Source of the DNA: Prochloraceae cyanobacterium
GTDB taxonomy: Bacteria; Cyanobacteriota; Cyanobacteriia; Cyanobacteriales; JASJDA01
NCBI GenBank assembly: GCA_030065755.1
Contig: JASJDA010000010.1
Coordinates: 1-54,212 of the forward strand
Direction of reading: 5' to 3'
DNA: 54,212 nt
Made by a program: the position numbers and the translations under genes. Each line of letters begins with the position of its first letter. The stretch's first letter is position 1. Positions 28,336-36,934 of the stretch are shown here, in pieces. The notes under the pieces were generated by a model, which worked only from the letters and a program-made list of their open reading frames with translations, did not search any database and was not told the DNA's origin.

Positions 28336-31300
28336 ATGGAATTGCCAGAATTGGTTGCCTCCAGAGCAATTAATTTGACCTATGGCGAAAAAGAACATAT
28401 AGATGTAGATTTAACCAGTCAAATTCAACCTCATGGGGTACTTTTAGTACTGCAACAAAATACACTCGAAATCATACAGGCAAGCGAAAATACAGGCCCA
28501 TTTTTTGGTATAACCTCAGAGTCTTTAATTGGTGAAAATTTAAGCAGCTTATTTGAAAAAAATGGGGTTAAGGAAATTGAAAATATCCTCAAACAAGAAA
28601 ATATAAAACTGTCCAACCCATTTCCCCTGAAGTTAATTGATAAGGGCAATTGTAGAGACGACAATGGTAAAAAGTTAGCTAAAAATTTTTTAGGAAGCAT
28701 CTATAAAGCTCAAGAAAAAGCAATAATTTTAGAGATAGAACCAAAAACAGCTAAAAAAACAGTATTAAGTTTAAAAGGTTATCATATCCTCAACAAAGCC
28801 ATTGAAAATATCAAAGGGCAATCGAGCGTATCAATTCTCTGCCAAAAATTTGTCAAAGAAATTAGAAAAATTACTGGGTTCGATCGGGTCATGGCTTATA
28901 GATTTGAACCCGACAATAGCGGCGAAGTAATTGCCGAAGATGCTAGCGAAAATTTACCGAGCTACTTGGGATTGCGCTATCCAGCCTCAGACGTAGATCC
29001 TAAATCGAGAGAATTCTACCTCAAAAATTGTCTGCGAATTATCCCCGACGTTAATTATCAACCCGTTAACCTAATTCCGACAAACAATCTTTTAAGTGCT
29101 CCCTTAGATTTGAGCGATTCACTATTGAGAAGCGTATCGCCCTGTCACCTGCAGTATCTCAAAAATATGGGCGTTACAGCAACTATGGTGATTTCCTTAA
29201 TCGAGGACGATAAACTTTGGGGTTTAGTGGTATGCCATCATTTTGCCCCCAAATATATCGATTGGGAAAGCCGCAAAGCTTGCCAATTGCTAGGACATTA
29301 TATGTCTGCGGAACTATTTCGCCAGCAAGAAAAAGAATACCAACTTTATCAAGAAAAAGTTAAATCAATTCAAGAACAAATCAGAGCTGACTTATCGAGA
29401 GAAACAACCTGTATCTCTAAAGTATTAGAGCGCAATCAGAACAGTTTGCTAGATTTAGTTGGGGCAGAAGGAGCGGCGATCGCTCTGGGAGAAGAAATTA
29501 ACCCGATCGGCGAAACACCTTCTCAAAGAGAAACCCAAGCTCTAATTACTTGGTTGCAAAACCAACGAAAAGAATTTTTTTATACTGATTCTCTAGTAGA
29601 TTGCTATCCAAAAGCCAAAAATTTTAAAGACAAAGCTAGCGGTATTTTAGCAATTTCCATTTTTCTTTCTCCCACCTCATACCACCTGATCTGGTTTAGA
29701 CCAGAGCAAATTCATAACGTTAATTGGGCAGGAAATCCCGCAGAATCAGTCTCTTTAGATGAAGATGGAACGGTCATATTATCCCCAAGAAGCTCCTTTG
29801 AACTGTGGAAAGAACAGGTACGAGATAAATCCCTTCCCTGGGAACCAGTGGCAATTGAAGCAGCACAAGAGCTGAGAAATAGTTTGTTGCTAGCAGCCCT
29901 AGAATTCTCCCAAACAGCCCTTAAAGAAGCAGCAGAGCGAGCGCAGGTTGCCAATCGCGCTAAGAGTCAATTTCTCGCTAAGATGAGTCACGAGTTGCGC
30001 ACTCCTCTCAACGCGATTATCGGATTTACTCAAATCATGAATCGCTTCAACCAATTATCTGCAACTCAAAAAGAACACGTAGAGATTATCAATCGGAGTG
30101 GAGAGCATTTATTAGGACTGATTAATGACGTGCTAGACGTAGCAAAGATTGAAGCTGGTCAGTTAACTCTCAAGGAAAATTGCTTCGATCTACATCGTTT
30201 GATTCGCTGCATCGAAGAAATGCTACAATTAAAGGCAAACCAAAAAAGCTTAGAGTTAATTGTCGAGAAAGACTCTGAGGTTCCTCAGTATGTCTGTGGG
30301 GACGAGAGTAAGTTACGGCAAATAATTATTAATCTGGTCAATAATGCGATCAAGTTCACCAATGTCGGTAGTGTTAGGCTAGGAGTATTCTGCCCCACAC
30401 CTGTTTCTCTTACTACTACAGATAAAATCGAAGTTCATTTTGAAGTCCAAGACACTGGAGCAGGTATTGCTTCTGAAAATTTCACAGCAATTTTTGAGCC
30501 ATTCCAGCAAACTGAACTCGGAAAAGCTGCCGAAGAAGGAACGGGGCTGGGACTTTCTATTAGTCGTCAATTTGCTCGTTTAATGGGAGGGGATATTAGC
30601 GTTAGATCGGAATTAGATCGCGGGACTACTTTTACCGTCAGCGTAGAGCTAGCTTTAGCAGAAGAAATTGCTCTACTTCCCGATCGCTCCAGTAAACGAG
30701 TTGTTGGTTTAGAGCCAGGACAGCCTAAGTATCGCATTCTAATTGTCGAAGACGTACCAGAAAATCAGCAACTCATGCTTAAATTGTTAGATTCGGTTGG
30801 ATTTGAGGTACGGTCTGCTGCCAATGGTTTAGAAGCGATCGCTCTATTTTCTGAGTGGGAACCTCATTTGATCTGGATGGATATGCGCATGCCAGTGATG
30901 GATGGATATCAAGCAACTAAAAGAATAAAAGCTACTCCCAAAGGCAAACAAACCTCGATTATCGCCCTAACTGCTTCTGTTTTAGATCGAGAAATTTCGG
31001 TAGTCAGAGAAGCAGGCTGCGACGATTTTGTCAGAAAACCTTTCCAAGAACACGAAATCTTCGATAAGATGACTCAATATTTAGGAGTTCGCTATATTTA
31101 CGAAGATAAAAAAGAGTATTCTAAAACTTTTTCAAAAGCTAGTGAAACATGTAATGACCAACAACTAAGACTCCAACTCCAACAGATGCCTAAAGATTGG
31201 ATCGAGAACATATATGCAGCCGCACTCGGTGCTAGAGAAAAACGTATTATCGAGTTTATCGAGGAAATACCTGTTGAATCTACTTGCTTGACTGGGACTC

Positions 31301-31371
31301 TCACCAAGATGGTTGAAAATCTCGATTTTGAATTAATCGCTAATATAGTCGAACCATATATACAAACTTAG
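28336..31371 (+). CDS. Cph1-type phytochrome hybrid histidine kinase
   Basis: A 1011-aa photoreceptor kinase. The PAS domain starts with SQIQPHGVLLVLQ; the GAF domain (about 155-330) has the bilin-binding Cys270 in SPCHLQYLKNMGV, as in Cph1. The PHY domain carries the tongue motif PRSSF (484-488). A HisKA domain follows with H552 in SHELRTPLNAI, then HATPase (N-box near 670, GTGLGL 735-740), a receiver with D849, and a helical tail of about 80 residues. The usual PASDIP motif reads PASDVDP here, a change near the chromophore. It should sense red/far-red light through phycocyanobilin. The next gene starts nine bases after its stop and is probably co-expressed. Confidence 0.93.
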   Translation: MELPELVASRAINLTYGEKEHIDVDLTSQIQPHGVLLVLQQNTLEIIQASENTGPFFGITSESLIGENLSSLFEKNGVKEIENILKQENIKLSNPFPLKLIDKGNCRDDNGKKLAKNFLGSIYKAQEKAIILEIEPKTAKKTVLSLKGYHILNKAIENIKGQSSVSILCQKFVKEIRKITGFDRVMAYRFEPDNSGEVIAEDASENLPSYLGLRYPASDVDPKSREFYLKNCLRIIPDVNYQPVNLIPTNNLLSAPLDLSDSLLRSVSPCHLQYLKNMGVTATMVISLIEDDKLWGLVVCHHFAPKYIDWESRKACQLLGHYMSAELFRQQEKEYQLYQEKVKSIQEQIRADLSRETTCISKVLERNQNSLLDLVGAEGAAIALGEEINPIGETPSQRETQALITWLQNQRKEFFYTDSLVDCYPKAKNFKDKASGILAISIFLSPTSYHLIWFRPEQIHNVNWAGNPAESVSLDEDGTVILSPRSSFELWKEQVRDKSLPWEPVAIEAAQELRNSLLLAALEFSQTALKEAAERAQVANRAKSQFLAKMSHELRTPLNAIIGFTQIMNRFNQLSATQKEHVEIINRSGEHLLGLINDVLDVAKIEAGQLTLKENCFDLHRLIRCIEEMLQLKANQKSLELIVEKDSEVPQYVCGDESKLRQIIINLVNNAIKFTNVGSVRLGVFCPTPVSLTTTDKIEVHFEVQDTGAGIASENFTAIFEPFQQTELGKAAEEGTGLGLSISRQFARLMGGDISVRSELDRGTTFTVSVELALAEEIALLPDRSSKRVVGLEPGQPKYRILIVEDVPENQQLMLKLLDSVGFEVRSAANGLEAIALFSEWEPHLIWMDMRMPVMDGYQATKRIKATPKGKQTSIIALTASVLDREISVVREAGCDDFVRKPFQEHEIFDKMTQYLGVRYIYEDKKEYSKTFSKASETCNDQQLRLQLQQMPKDWIENIYAAALGAREKRIIEFIEEIPVESTCLTGTLTKMVENLDFELIANIVEPYIQT

Positions 31372-31380
31372 CATTTTGCC

Positions 31381-32676
31381 ATGAAAAAAAAAAACACTCC
31401 AGCAACCAAAGGAGATCTCTTAATTGTTGATGATAAGATAGATAATCTGCGCCTTTTATTTACTACTCTGAGCCAAGAAGGGTATGAAGTTCGTCGGGTG
31501 CTGAGTGGGAAACAAGCATTAAAAGTAATTGAATTCGAGCCGCCAGACTTAATTTTACTCGATATTAAAATGCCAGATATAGACGGCTACGAAGTCTGTA
31601 CCTTGCTCAAAAAAAATGAGAAAACTGCAGAAATTCCAGTTATTTTCTTGAGCGCTCTCAGCGAAGCGATCGATAAAGTTAAAGCCTTTGAAGTAGGCGG
31701 TATAGATTATATTACTAAACCTTTTCAATTATCTGAAGTACTTGCTCGTATAGAAAATCAATTAAAAATCAAAAGACTGCAAAAAACAATTCAAGAACAA
31801 AATCATACTTTACAAGAATTAAATCACGATTTAGAAGCTCTAGTTGAAGCTAGAACCCAAGAATTAAAGCAAAAAAACCAAAAGTTAATTGAATATCAAG
31901 ATAAGCTATCTGAAGCACTGGCAAAAGAAAAAGAAATTAGCAAGTTTAAGAGTAATATTATTAGGATAATTAACCACGAGTTTAGAACTCCCCTGACTAT
32001 TATTTTTGCTTCTGTAGAACTGCTAGAACGCGCTATTAATAAATTAGATCGAGAACAGCAAGCTCGCGTATTTACAAGAATTATAGAAGCAGTTAGACAA
32101 CTCAAATATTTATTTGAAGAGGTATTATTTTTTGATAAAGAAAAAATAGAAAAATTAAATTTAGAAGTGCAATCGCTCGATTTGATTGCTTTTTGTCGTA
32201 ATTTAGTTCGGGAGTTTGATTCGAGAGATCGCAGCCCCACGATTAAATTTGAATGCGAACGGGATTTCGGGCAAGTGAAATGGAATGAAAAACTCTTGCG
32301 ACAAATATTGGCTAATTTGCTTTCTAATGCTATTAAATTTTCCCCAGAAAATAGCGAGAGAACTTTCACCATATTAGGTGAAGCAAACCAAGTAAAATTT
32401 ATTGTTAAAGACCGAGGAATTGGTATTCCACACAGCGATCGAGAGAGAATGTTCGAATCTTTTTATCGCGGCAGTAACGTAGGTAATATAGGAGGAACTG
32501 GTCTGGGATTGTCAATTGTTAAGAAATGTGTAGATTTATACCGAGGTCAAATTGAGTGTCACAGTGAAGTTGGAGTGGGTACTGAATTTATTGTTACTTT
32601 ACCAATATCCCAGCCTGTCTGGGACAACCCAAAATTAGAAAGCTCAAATTCAAACAGTATATCTCACTCTACTTAA
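31381..32676 (+). CDS. Receiver-histidine kinase (REC-HisKA-HATPase)
   Basis: A 431-aa protein. The N-terminal receiver has the acidic pocket IVDDKIDN and phospho-acceptor region LILLDIKMPDIDGYE. A coiled coil follows (about 130-190), then HisKA with INHEFRTPLTII and an HATPase with NLLSNAIKF and GGTGLGLSIV. It has no sensor domain, so its input is probably phosphate from another kinase. Only nine bases separate it from the phytochrome gene, whose own receiver could feed it. Output partner unknown. An A-run (11 A) follows the start codon closely and is a possible slippage site. Confidence 0.9.
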   Translation: MKKKNTPATKGDLLIVDDKIDNLRLLFTTLSQEGYEVRRVLSGKQALKVIEFEPPDLILLDIKMPDIDGYEVCTLLKKNEKTAEIPVIFLSALSEAIDKVKAFEVGGIDYITKPFQLSEVLARIENQLKIKRLQKTIQEQNHTLQELNHDLEALVEARTQELKQKNQKLIEYQDKLSEALAKEKEISKFKSNIIRIINHEFRTPLTIIFASVELLERAINKLDREQQARVFTRIIEAVRQLKYLFEEVLFFDKEKIEKLNLEVQSLDLIAFCRNLVREFDSRDRSPTIKFECERDFGQVKWNEKLLRQILANLLSNAIKFSPENSERTFTILGEANQVKFIVKDRGIGIPHSDRERMFESFYRGSNVGNIGGTGLGLSIVKKCVDLYRGQIECHSEVGVGTEFIVTLPISQPVWDNPKLESSNSNSISHST

Positions 32677-32865
32677 TCAAACTTATTAATCTTTCTCATA
32701 AATATTTCACTAGAATGAAAATGAAATAAATAAAACAAGGAATTTCTGTTTTATTGGATTCCTCGATCGTTCCTCGTTACGCTCTCTGAGGAGAATTTTG
32801 TTCAACTGTGGTGAAGTGAGGGTTAAAAAAATCGATATTAGCTTTATTGCAAGGATTTTAAAGCC

Positions 32866-32973
32866 ATGTTGAAAATTATCATCTTTACAGGTTTTATTGT
32901 GTTATTTATTTTGTTTTGGCGTTGGATCTTGTCTAATCCTGGTGACGTAACTCATCCCCCCGAACGTATTTGA
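32866..32973 (+). CDS. 35-aa single-span membrane protein candidate
   Basis: A short frame encoding MLKIIIFTGFIVLFILFWRW followed by a polar tail SNPGDVTHPPERI. It would be one transmembrane helix with a 15-residue tail. AAGGA lies about ten bases before the ATG. It sits between the receiver-kinase gene and a structured repeat element, in an otherwise gene-free stretch. No family is recognised; conservation would decide whether it is real. Confidence 0.45.
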   Translation: MLKIIIFTGFIVLFILFWRWILSNPGDVTHPPERI

Positions 32974-33002
32974 AGCATTACAAGACAAAAAATAACGAAC
33001 AA

Positions 33003-33226
33003 CTATTAGTTAGTTTACCCCTTCGTAAACCCCCCAGGACTAGACTGCTCAACTCAAGCGGTCTGTACCCCTATACGCTTCATTCATTTCTCGGAAGTTA
33101 CACCGGAATAGCGTATAGGGGTGCTAGACCGTACAGTCGCGAGCAGACTAGTGATGCTTGCTCTAGCTTAACTCACAGACGGCGATCGCACCGTCCAAAT
33201 TGCAAGGTTGTTTCCCTAACTAATAG
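33003..33226 (+). repeat. Structured repeat element, copy A
   Basis: A 224-bp element closed by an 11-bp perfect inverted repeat (CTATTAGTTAG, 33003-33013, with 33216-33226). Inside: hairpin GTTTAC/GTAAAC, and ACTAG (33039-33043) pairing with CTAGT (33148-33152). This encloses a long arm with a 13-bp perfect stem, ACCCCTATACGCT (33067-33079) with 33110-33122, plus CGGTCT/AGACCG and GACTG/CAGTC. A 3' hairpin GACGG (33178-33182)/CCGTC (33191-33195) follows. A related element is at 34258-34519. No coding capacity is evident. After the closing stem comes CCTTTTTCTT. It could be a structured RNA or a non-autonomous mobile element. Confidence 0.8.
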
Positions 33227-33395
33227 GTGTCCTTTTTCTTACTTCTAGGGAAGTAATATTGTATTTTCTAAGTACTTCTGTATCGTAATCTTTTTAGTTT
33301 CTTTCGTCAAGTGGGTCGATCGTTTTTTTATTTTTCTGAGAAAAGAAAGAAAATTACACGCTTAAAATTGTCAAGAGGAAAGAAACAGGGTTGTT

Positions 33396-33890
33396 CTATA
33401 CTAGACTTGCGTAACCGAAACTAACGTTAAACTGTTTGCACCAAATTACTACGGATTGAAAGTCATCGATGTTAACATTACTAGGTATAGCGTAACGTTG
33501 CGCGCCTTTAAAGCTCTTAATACGAGCTAAAGTAATGTAATCGCCTCCATTTAATTTGACTGGTACTTGAGAATTGCGGTGAAGTAAGACTCGAACTTGA
33601 GGACCTGTAGCCGTTGTAAAAGCGTGATTGAATTCTACAAAACGTTTCCCATCTTCCTCAACAATTCTTGCTTGTCCCTTAGTCGGTTTTTCTTGTTCGA
33701 CGGTAACGAAATTTCCTTCTCGAAGTACATTTCGACTAGCACTTTTTAGACTTATCAATTCTGTTTTTGCTTCACTGCGAGAAATTTTATCCTCCATTTT
33801 TGCTGTGCTAGGAAGAATGAAAACTGTTCCTAAAGCGACAGTGGTAAGTGTTCCTACAATAGTTGCTGCGGTTAATTTGTTAAGTTTCAT
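33396..33890 (-). CDS. DM13 domain protein, exported
   Basis: A 164-aa protein with an N-terminal signal-like segment (IVGTLTTVALGTVFILPSTA) and a single DM13 domain from about residue 55. Family features are GPQVRVLLH, ARIKSFKGAQRYAIP and the C-terminal SVVIWCKQFNVSFGYASLV, with one conserved cysteine. DM13 domains are proposed to act in redox reactions at the cell surface or in the periplasm; no activity is proven. It is flanked on both sides by copies of the structured element. Upstream, 641 bp separate it from the SWIM gene's stop. Confidence 0.85.
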   Translation of the reverse strand: MKLNKLTAATIVGTLTTVALGTVFILPSTAKMEDKISRSEAKTELISLKSASRNVLREGNFVTVEQEKPTKGQARIVEEDGKRFVEFNHAFTTATGPQVRVLLHRNSQVPVKLNGGDYITLARIKSFKGAQRYAIPSNVNIDDFQSVVIWCKQFNVSFGYASLV

Positions 33891-34257
33891 AGTTGGTAGC
33901 TCCTTGAATGTTTCTTAATTCGTTTCTTAATTATTAAGATCCACTTTTAAACTGAGAAACCTATGAGGAGTTTCTGAGGAGCTACTTGAAAAAGAATAAG
34001 AAAATTAATTTTTTAGACTCAACGAGATTTAAGATCGGATAGAAGCGATCGCCCCTAATATCAAGCTTTTTCTAAAGCAGACGTTTCAAAATCTAACTCG
34101 ATCGCGCCCTCGAAATTAGGTTTGGCTGTAATATTGTTAATGCTATAAATATTTAATAAGCCACATTAATAATGTCCTCAATTTGTTGTGGCTCGATCGG
34201 ATTATTTGCAGTTAAAAAATAATACAGAAATAGAAATCGGGCAATAAAAGTTGTGAG
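33891..34257. other. Gene-free stretch upstream of the DM13 gene
   Basis: This stretch holds the DM13 promoter region on the minus strand and A+T-rich DNA up to structured element copy B. GAGCTACC and AGGAGC segments just before the DM13 start look like its ribosome site. No further gene or repeat is seen. Confidence 0.5.
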
Positions 34258-34519
34258 TGGTTAGTTAGTTTTCCCTTCGTAAACTTCTAAGGACTAGACG
34301 GCTCATCTCCGCGAAGCCACCCCCTCGCTCAACAATTAGAGTCATTAGGTTTATGAACCTAGCAACTACAGGTATTTTACCATTACGGTTTGGAAACCCA
34401 AACCGCAATACTCAGGTGGCTTCGCTGAGTAAAGAGACGACTAGTGATGCGTGTTGGAACTCAGTACGCAGACGGCGATCCACCGTCCATAATTCGCAAG
34501 GTTATCAACCAACTAACCA
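34258..34519 (+). repeat. Structured repeat element, copy B
   Basis: A 262-bp relative of the element at 33003. The closing stem is TGGTTAGTT (34258-34266) with AACTAACCA (34511-34519); several bases differ from copy A yet pairing is kept. The shared core is CCCTTCGTAAAC, GGACTAGAC, GACTAGTGATGC, CAGACGGCGATC, CACCGTCCA and GCAAGGTT. ACTAG (34293-34297) again pairs with CTAGT (34441-34445), and GACGG (34471-34475) with CCGTC (34483-34487). The inner arm is different: an 11-bp stem (34311-34321 with 34415-34425) encloses hairpins at 34346-34361 and 34386-34405. Same orientation as copy A. Confidence 0.8.
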
Positions 34520-34531
34520 AGTAGTCTCAAC

Positions 34532-36172
34532 TTAATATTGACGATTATACTGCATTCGCAGTGCGAGAATGTGTTCGCAAGGGCCTTTGTACAGCTTATT
34601 TTGCTGGTGCCAGTTACAACTACATTCTGCTTGTATAATACGCTCGTCAGCATCTACAGTCAAGGAGGGGTTAAAGATTCTTTGCTTGTCGGAGACACTT
34701 CCTTTGATTATGTAAGTGCGATCGCTATCTCCCGTCACTGAAGTTACTTTTACTTTGTTGTACTCCAAAAAACGAGTAGCTTTTTCTTCCCTTTGGTTAG
34801 CAAAACGCAACCTATCCATTGGTAGAGGTTCGCGACTCAATTCTCTCACGCGATATACTTGCTTGTTAAGGTCGTAAATTGCTCGTCCTGCTTGGGTATA
34901 TGCGCCTAAAGCACCCAATACAACAGCGCGGTTAAGATTGAGACGTTTGGCAAGATCTTCGGGAGTTTCGAGCCAATTTTGCTTGAGTGCGTCGAATATT
35001 TGTTGAGAAGTCCAGCGATCGATCTGCGCGCGAGGTGCCATAAGATCGAAATTACCGGAGTTAGACCAATCATTAGCAGTCCATCCCGACAAACCGAGAG
35101 TAAAGGACATATCCCCCAGATCGGCGACGTAAAATGAAGGCAGACCCGTACCGAGAAGGTGGACGGTAAACTTCTTAGCGATCGGGATGAGTCTTTCTAA
35201 AATGTGGATGCGACGACGACCCCAGACGCGAATAACCTGTTCAGTAGAACCAATATAGAGCGATCGAGGACAAACTAATTCTGTTTCCCAGGGTTCAAAG
35301 ACTACTTTTATTGGTTCTCCTGGTTTGAGATGATAGCACATTCCTCGCGGCCCTTTTTTTTCTTTATGGCGACGTAGAATAAAACATATATTGTAAATAT
35401 CCATAGGATGTAGGTCGAAGCGTGTCGCGGGTAGAGACATCGCAGAAGAGACTTGTAAAAACCCTCTCACCCAACTATCTGGCAGATCGATTTTGACTTC
35501 TTTATAGGTCTCTTCGTGAGTGGTTTGGACTTCAAAACCGGAAGGGTCTACTTGAAATTGAGTTGTTTTGTAGGTGCGGATTTTTTGAAACTCGTCGTAG
35601 AGTGCTGCTGAATAGTCTATATTGGTCGTACCGCAGGAAAATTCGCTGATATTTTTGAAGACTTCGTAACTCGCACCCAGTCTTCCATAACTAGACTCGT
35701 CCTGACTGAAACACTCGAAAAATACTTCGTCGGGATGGACTGTGATAACTGGATCTAAAACAAACCAAGCATCGTAGTCTCGCTTATAAAGGTAATTGTA
35801 ATAGCTGCGTTGTGCTTTGTAGAAAGGTTCTCTGCGCTTGTAACTATTGCGGTTAAGTGCGTTTAATTCTTGTTGTAGGGTTTGGATGCGATCGGTTACT
35901 TCTTTGCTTTGTGCTGCTACCAATTGCCAGTCTATATCGTCTTGTTTGGCGCGCCATTCTTTATATTCGGTTCGATCTTTTGGTTTGAAGCGCAGATCGG
36001 AAACAACTACGTCGTGTAACGCGCTAATTGCTTCGCGAAAGGCGATCGGTTTGCTCAATTCTCCGATAAAGTATGTCGGTTGGCGCTTGGTATCGGGAGA
36101 AAATGACATTTGAGTGTTTGCACCACTTTCGCTAACAGCAGTGCTTCCTTTATAAGAGTAGTTAAATTCCAT
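34532..36172 (-). CDS. SWIM zinc-finger protein
   Basis: A 546-aa protein with a C-terminal SWIM finger: CSC and then CEH, in the pattern CxC-x(n)-CxH (AECSCNWHQ ... GPCEHILALR). SWIM domains bind zinc and mediate DNA or protein contacts. The rest (residues 1-500) has no recognised catalytic motif; residues around 385-440 resemble a helix-turn-helix (TPEDLAKRLNLNRAVVLGAL). A 57-aa gene lies 26 bp upstream on the same strand. Related SWIM genes occur in bacterial gene sets with MoxR/VWA proteins, but none are present here. Function unknown. Confidence 0.78.
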   Translation of the reverse strand: MEFNYSYKGSTAVSESGANTQMSFSPDTKRQPTYFIGELSKPIAFREAISALHDVVVSDLRFKPKDRTEYKEWRAKQDDIDWQLVAAQSKEVTDRIQTLQQELNALNRNSYKRREPFYKAQRSYYNYLYKRDYDAWFVLDPVITVHPDEVFFECFSQDESSYGRLGASYEVFKNISEFSCGTTNIDYSAALYDEFQKIRTYKTTQFQVDPSGFEVQTTHEETYKEVKIDLPDSWVRGFLQVSSAMSLPATRFDLHPMDIYNICFILRRHKEKKGPRGMCYHLKPGEPIKVVFEPWETELVCPRSLYIGSTEQVIRVWGRRRIHILERLIPIAKKFTVHLLGTGLPSFYVADLGDMSFTLGLSGWTANDWSNSGNFDLMAPRAQIDRWTSQQIFDALKQNWLETPEDLAKRLNLNRAVVLGALGAYTQAGRAIYDLNKQVYRVRELSREPLPMDRLRFANQREEKATRFLEYNKVKVTSVTGDSDRTYIIKGSVSDKQRIFNPSLTVDADERIIQAECSCNWHQQNKLYKGPCEHILALRMQYNRQY

Positions 36173-36198
36173 AATTTACCTCTAGTTTTGATTGGATT

Positions 36199-36372
36199 TT
36201 ATGAATAAAGATATTGGCGCATCCATACCCATTGAGAATTGCTGACACAAGCATTGTCGATCGTAAATTCCTGTGGTAAATGGTCTGAGGGTAGTTCAAA
36301 TGTATGTATATTATGAATTATAACTCTTAATTCTTTGCTTAAATTTTTGATAAGAGGAGTTATTTTAGTCAT
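36199..36372 (-). CDS. 57-aa small protein upstream of the SWIM gene
   Basis: A short frame encoding a protein that begins MTKITPLIKNLSKELRVII and continues with FELPSDHLPQEFTID, NACVSNSQWVW and a C-terminal RQYLYS. The C-terminal half is clearly related to the reading of 36569-36690 (KLPPEYLPQQFTIADACISN), so the sequence has been duplicated as protein-coding DNA. It ends 26 bp before the SWIM gene start on the same strand and could be co-transcribed with it. No family recognised. Confidence 0.6.
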   Translation of the reverse strand: MTKITPLIKNLSKELRVIIHNIHTFELPSDHLPQEFTIDNACVSNSQWVWMRQYLYS

Positions 36373-36404
36373 GATACCAATTCTCGAAAATAACGAGAGA
36401 CTTA

Positions 36405-36446
36405 GGGAATAGGGAATAGGGAATAGGGAATAGGGAATAGGGAATA
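36405..36446. repeat. GGGAATA heptamer array
   Basis: Six perfect tandem GGGAATA heptamers, same family as 18231-18328, upstream of the 57-aa gene. Confidence 0.95.
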
Positions 36447-36568
36447 GAGAAATTTGAGTTTTTTTTATTAATAAAAAGTATTTCTTATCTCTCTAGTTAC
36501 TTTTGAGAAATGGTATAAGACAGAGATTTGTTATTAGATAAATACGAGCAGATACATCCCAATCTAAT

Positions 36569-36690
36569 TTACATATAAAAATATTTATGAAACCAGACAA
36601 AACTACAATTACTGATGCAAGCATCTGCGATCGTAAACTGCTGCGGTAAATATTCTGGGGGTAGTTTCAAAGAGAACAATTTTCAAGGAA
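36569..36690 (-). pseudogene. Truncated paralogue of the 57-aa gene
   Basis: Read on the minus strand this encodes LKLPPEYLPQQFTIADACIS followed by NCSFVWFHKYFYM and a stop at 36569-36571, matching the C-terminal half of the 57-aa protein at 36199. Upstream there is an in-frame TGA and no ATG; the N-terminal half is missing and a dispersed repeat element begins at 36706. It looks like a duplicate that lost its 5' end. Confidence 0.6.
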
Positions 36691-36705
36691 CCCAAGAGTT
36701 TTTAA

Positions 36706-36862
36706 TACAGTTATCAGTTATCAGTTACCAGTTAACAGTTATCAGTTGTGAGTGGGATAAAAAGTCCCCTAATTCTATAGTTGCAGTTTAGGTAGTGGTT
36801 TAAATCTAAAATTCGCGCACCGTGATAACTGATAACTGTTAACTGATAACTGTTAACTGATT
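36706..36862. repeat. Dispersed repeat element, copy 2 (inverted)
   Basis: Reverse-oriented copy of the element at 19931-20070: core segments GAGTGGGATAAAAAGTCCCC and TAGGTAGTGGTTTAAA are complementary to copy 1 with a few changes. The flanks are arrays of GTTATCA/GTTAACA type. It lies between the YdcF-like gene and the truncated small-gene copy. Confidence 0.9.
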
Positions 36863-36934
36863 TAACCTTTTCCCTTTGCTTAATAAATTACCTTGACAAA
36901 ACTGTCCTAAAATATATTAGAGATAAAGCCAATT

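Noticed and set aside
33003-33226. Group I intron, from the GGACTAGAC and CTAGT pairing
   Set aside because: The P, Q, R and S core elements are not present in the required order, and no exon is interrupted.
32970-33248. Open frame of 92 codons through structured element A
   Set aside because: It lies across the stems of the element, is not kept in copy B, and has no ribosome site.
34353-34535. Open frame of 60 codons in structured element B
   Set aside because: It runs through the element's hairpins and has no counterpart in copy A.
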